Assembly (NCBI GenBank): GCA_002497245.1
Contig: DANB01000011.1
Coordinates: 72,515 to 136,514, forward strand
Reading direction: 5' to 3'
DNA: 64,000 bases
From: Euryarchaeota archaeon UBA439
Lineage (GTDB): Archaea; Thermoplasmatota; Poseidoniia; Poseidoniales; Thalassarchaeaceae
Numbering within the stretch: position 1 is the first letter of the stretch; each line of letters begins with the position of its first letter. Below the pieces are notes generated by a model. It had not been told where the DNA came from. It saw only the letters and a list, made by a program, of their open reading frames with translations, and did no database searches. Positions 62,714-64,000 of the stretch are shown in pieces. The position numbers and the translations under genes are program-made.

Positions 62714-64000
62714 CTAAGGATAAGACCTCGTCAATGTTTTGAATGGGTCTCCTGAATGCCCACTATATTCATCAATTATTTCGGAATTGACAGATAATAG
62801 ATTACGATCTAATCCAAAACGACTTGCCCCCGCAGCAATCGAAATTAAAATTGAATCACTAATTTCTGGTTCCTTAAATTCTTCTAGAGATGTGTTATCG
62901 AGATAATCAGTTGTTACAAGACCCTTTGAGAATGCTTCACTTTGAGATACCTGGCGTAAGAATCCAACATTAGTAGTGACTCCCAAAACAACAAACTCTG
63001 ATAGTGCAGTATCTAGTCTTCTCAATGCTGCTTCTCTTGTGGGAGCATGAACAATTAATTTGGCTAACATTGGATCGAAGTCAATAGTAACTTCATCACC
63101 CTCTCTAAATCCCGAATCCATCCTAACACCAGGAGTTGATGGCGGCCTCCACATTGATAGTTTTCCAATTGCTGGAAGGAATCCTTTGCTTACATCCTCA
63201 GCATAGATTCTAGCTTCAATTGAATGCCCAGTAATTCCTATTTCTTCCTGAGATATATTCAATGGAATTCCGGCGGCAACTTCGAATTGCTTCTGAACTA
63301 AATCAATTCCAGTAATTAACTCAGTAACTGGGTGTTCAACTTGTAATCGAGTGTTCATTTCAAGAAAGAAAAAATCACCTTTAGGAGTTAGAAGAAATTC
63401 AACTGTTCCTGCACCTTCATAATTTACAGCTTTGGCCGCCCTTATCGCTGCTTGCCCCATTTTATTACGAATCTCAGATGTAACAGCTGGAGAAGGTGCT
63501 TCTTCGATTACTTTCTGATGTCTTCTTTGTAATGAACAGTCTCTTTCATTCAAATGTATTGAGTTTCCATATTGATCACAAAGTACTTGAATTTCAACAT
63601 GTCTTGAACCTGTCAATAATCTCTCAACATAAACAGTACCATCTCCGAAGGCAGCTGATGCTTCACGAGCTGCTGCTTCATATTCTGTTCTAAGCATCTT
63701 AGGTTCGTAAACTGCTCTCATTCCTTTTCCACCGCCACCTGCACTAGCCTTAACCAATAACGGATATCCTACTCTAGCAGCAGATGTTGCTAAAACACCG
63801 AGAGGATTTGAACCTGATTCAATTGCTAATTCTTCACCAGGAATAATAGGAACATTAGACTCAATCATTCTCCTACGAGCAGAAATTTTATCGCCCATGG
63901 TTTCTATTGCTTCTGAAGATGGACCTATCCATATTAAACCAGAATCTTTTACTAATTTAGCAAAATTAGCCCTTTCAGATAAGAAACCATAACCAGGATG
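62714..64000 (-). CDS. biotin carboxylase subunit, 5' end cut by window
   Basis: ATP-grasp enzyme carboxylating biotin with bicarbonate. The visible part (about 428 residues) opens in-frame at HPGYGFLSE, so roughly 75-80 N-terminal residues are missing. It includes KASAGGGGKGM (ATP loop), ERDCSLQRRHQKVIEEAP, FLEMNTRLQVEHPVTE and EARIYAEDV. An ATG at 63898 is internal, not the start. Together with the carrier gene 8 bases downstream it makes the alpha part of an acetyl-, propionyl- or methylcrotonyl-CoA carboxylase; the beta subunit is unseen. Confidence 0.95.
   Translation of the reverse strand, partial: HPGYGFLSERANFAKLVKDSGLIWIGPSSEAIETMGDKISARRRMIESNVPIIPGEELAIESGSNPLGVLATSAARVGYPLLVKASAGGGGKGMRAVYEPKMLRTEYEAAAREASAAFGDGTVYVERLLTGSRHVEIQVLCDQYGNSIHLNERDCSLQRRHQKVIEEAPSPAVTSEIRNKMGQAAIRAAKAVNYEGAGTVEFLLTPKGDFFFLEMNTRLQVEHPVTELITGIDLVQKQFEVAAGIPLNISQEEIGITGHSIEARIYAEDVSKGFLPAIGKLSMWRPPSTPGVRMDSGFREGDEVTIDFDPMLAKLIVHAPTREAALRRLDTALSEFVVLGVTTNVGFLRQVSQSEAFSKGLVTTDYLDNTSLEEFKEPEISDSILISIAAGASRFGLDRNLLSVNSEIIDEYSGHSGDPFKTLTRSYP

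Noticed and set aside
62706..62716. Frameshift splitting an acyl-CoA carboxylase alpha gene
   Set aside because: The downstream ATG has a perfectly placed AGGTGAT ribosome-binding site and both products are well formed, so two genes are more likely.
1..64000. CRISPR arrays, insertion sequences, prophage or classical defence genes
   Set aside because: I found no regularly spaced repeats, transposase, integrase, terminal inverted repeats, Cas or restriction genes. The one direct repeat noted (15390/15513) is 11 bases and not an array.

Overview
The window is a gene-dense stretch of AT-rich archaeal chromosome, with about 60 protein genes, one tRNA and no intergenic gap over 300 bases. The core is archaeal: thermosome, two-ring CDC48, PyrB/PyrI aspartate transcarbamoylase, Bud32 of KEOPS, TtuA-type tRNA thiolase, Hjc resolvase, Lhr helicase, MC1 chromosomal protein, S26B signal peptidase and a presenilin-like protease. 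Mixed in are bacterial-looking genes: DnaK, a threonyl-tRNA synthetase with the bacterial editing domain, TrhO, carbamate kinase, NadA and a succinate dehydrogenase that looks actinobacterial. This mix, the low GC, the many secreted single-anchor proteins and the SDR-type threonine dehydrogenase point to a Thermoplasmatota archaeon, most likely Marine Group II (Poseidoniales). That assignment is inference; no rRNA is present.

Layout. 1-2.7 kb: a membrane protein cut by the window edge, XTP/dITP pyrophosphatase and Bud32 (minus), divergent from quinolinate synthase. 2.7-6.4 kb: a PAP2 phosphatase fused to an extracytoplasmic domain, a cysteine-free Mrp-type ATPase, and ArsC. 6.4-9.5 kb: tRNA-Gly(GCC) and a 1001-residue surface protein. 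9.5-12.6 kb: a small conserved protein, agmatinase, leucyl aminopeptidase. 12.6-17.1 kb: chaperone block, with an Hsp20-like protein, DnaK and a PspC protein on minus, divergent from a thermosome subunit. 17.1-24.9 kb: threonine dehydrogenase, CTP synthase, a COG3199 kinase, carbamate kinase, ThrRS and TrhO. 24.9-29.7 kb: a membrane coiled-coil protein, a surface protein and a heptose-kinase-like GHMP kinase. 29.8-32.2 kb: pyrBI and TtuA. 32.3-36.6 kb: a three-gene membrane operon built around a DUF58 protein. 36.7-39.2 kb: CDC48 and a PRC-barrel protein. 39.4-44.7 kb: aldehyde dehydrogenase and the sdhCAB operon, ending in a hairpin terminator. 44.7-48.6 kb: MC1, a Lrp/AsnC sensor domain, a divergent macrodomain, Hjc and an M50 protease. 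48.6-57.0 kb: signal peptidase I, a PLC-like lipoprotein, Lhr, a P-loop kinase and a TPM-domain protein with a polyglycine tail. 57.0-64.0 kb: dCMP deaminase, FolC, the presenilin-like protease, SerRS, a DUF4126 protein, and the biotin carrier and biotin carboxylase subunits of an acyl-CoA carboxylase (the latter cut by the window end).

Translation signals differ by position. Genes inside operons carry clear Shine-Dalgarno motifs (GGAGG, AGGTGAT) 4-8 bases before the start. Several genes that begin a transcript have none and look leaderless. Convergent neighbours often share or overlap their stop codons.

The most unusual items are: the Mrp ATPase with no cysteine at all and a beta-rich insert where its metal-binding CxxC should be; the actinobacterial-style Sdh with an altered Cys/His motif in its membrane anchor; the Hsp20-like/DnaK versus thermosome head-to-head locus with an operator-like palindrome; the CDC48/PRC-barrel pair; the degenerate macrodomain; and the PLC-like lipoprotein. 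I found no CRISPR array, insertion sequence, prophage or recognisable defence island. Functional statements rest on motif recognition by eye, not on database searches.
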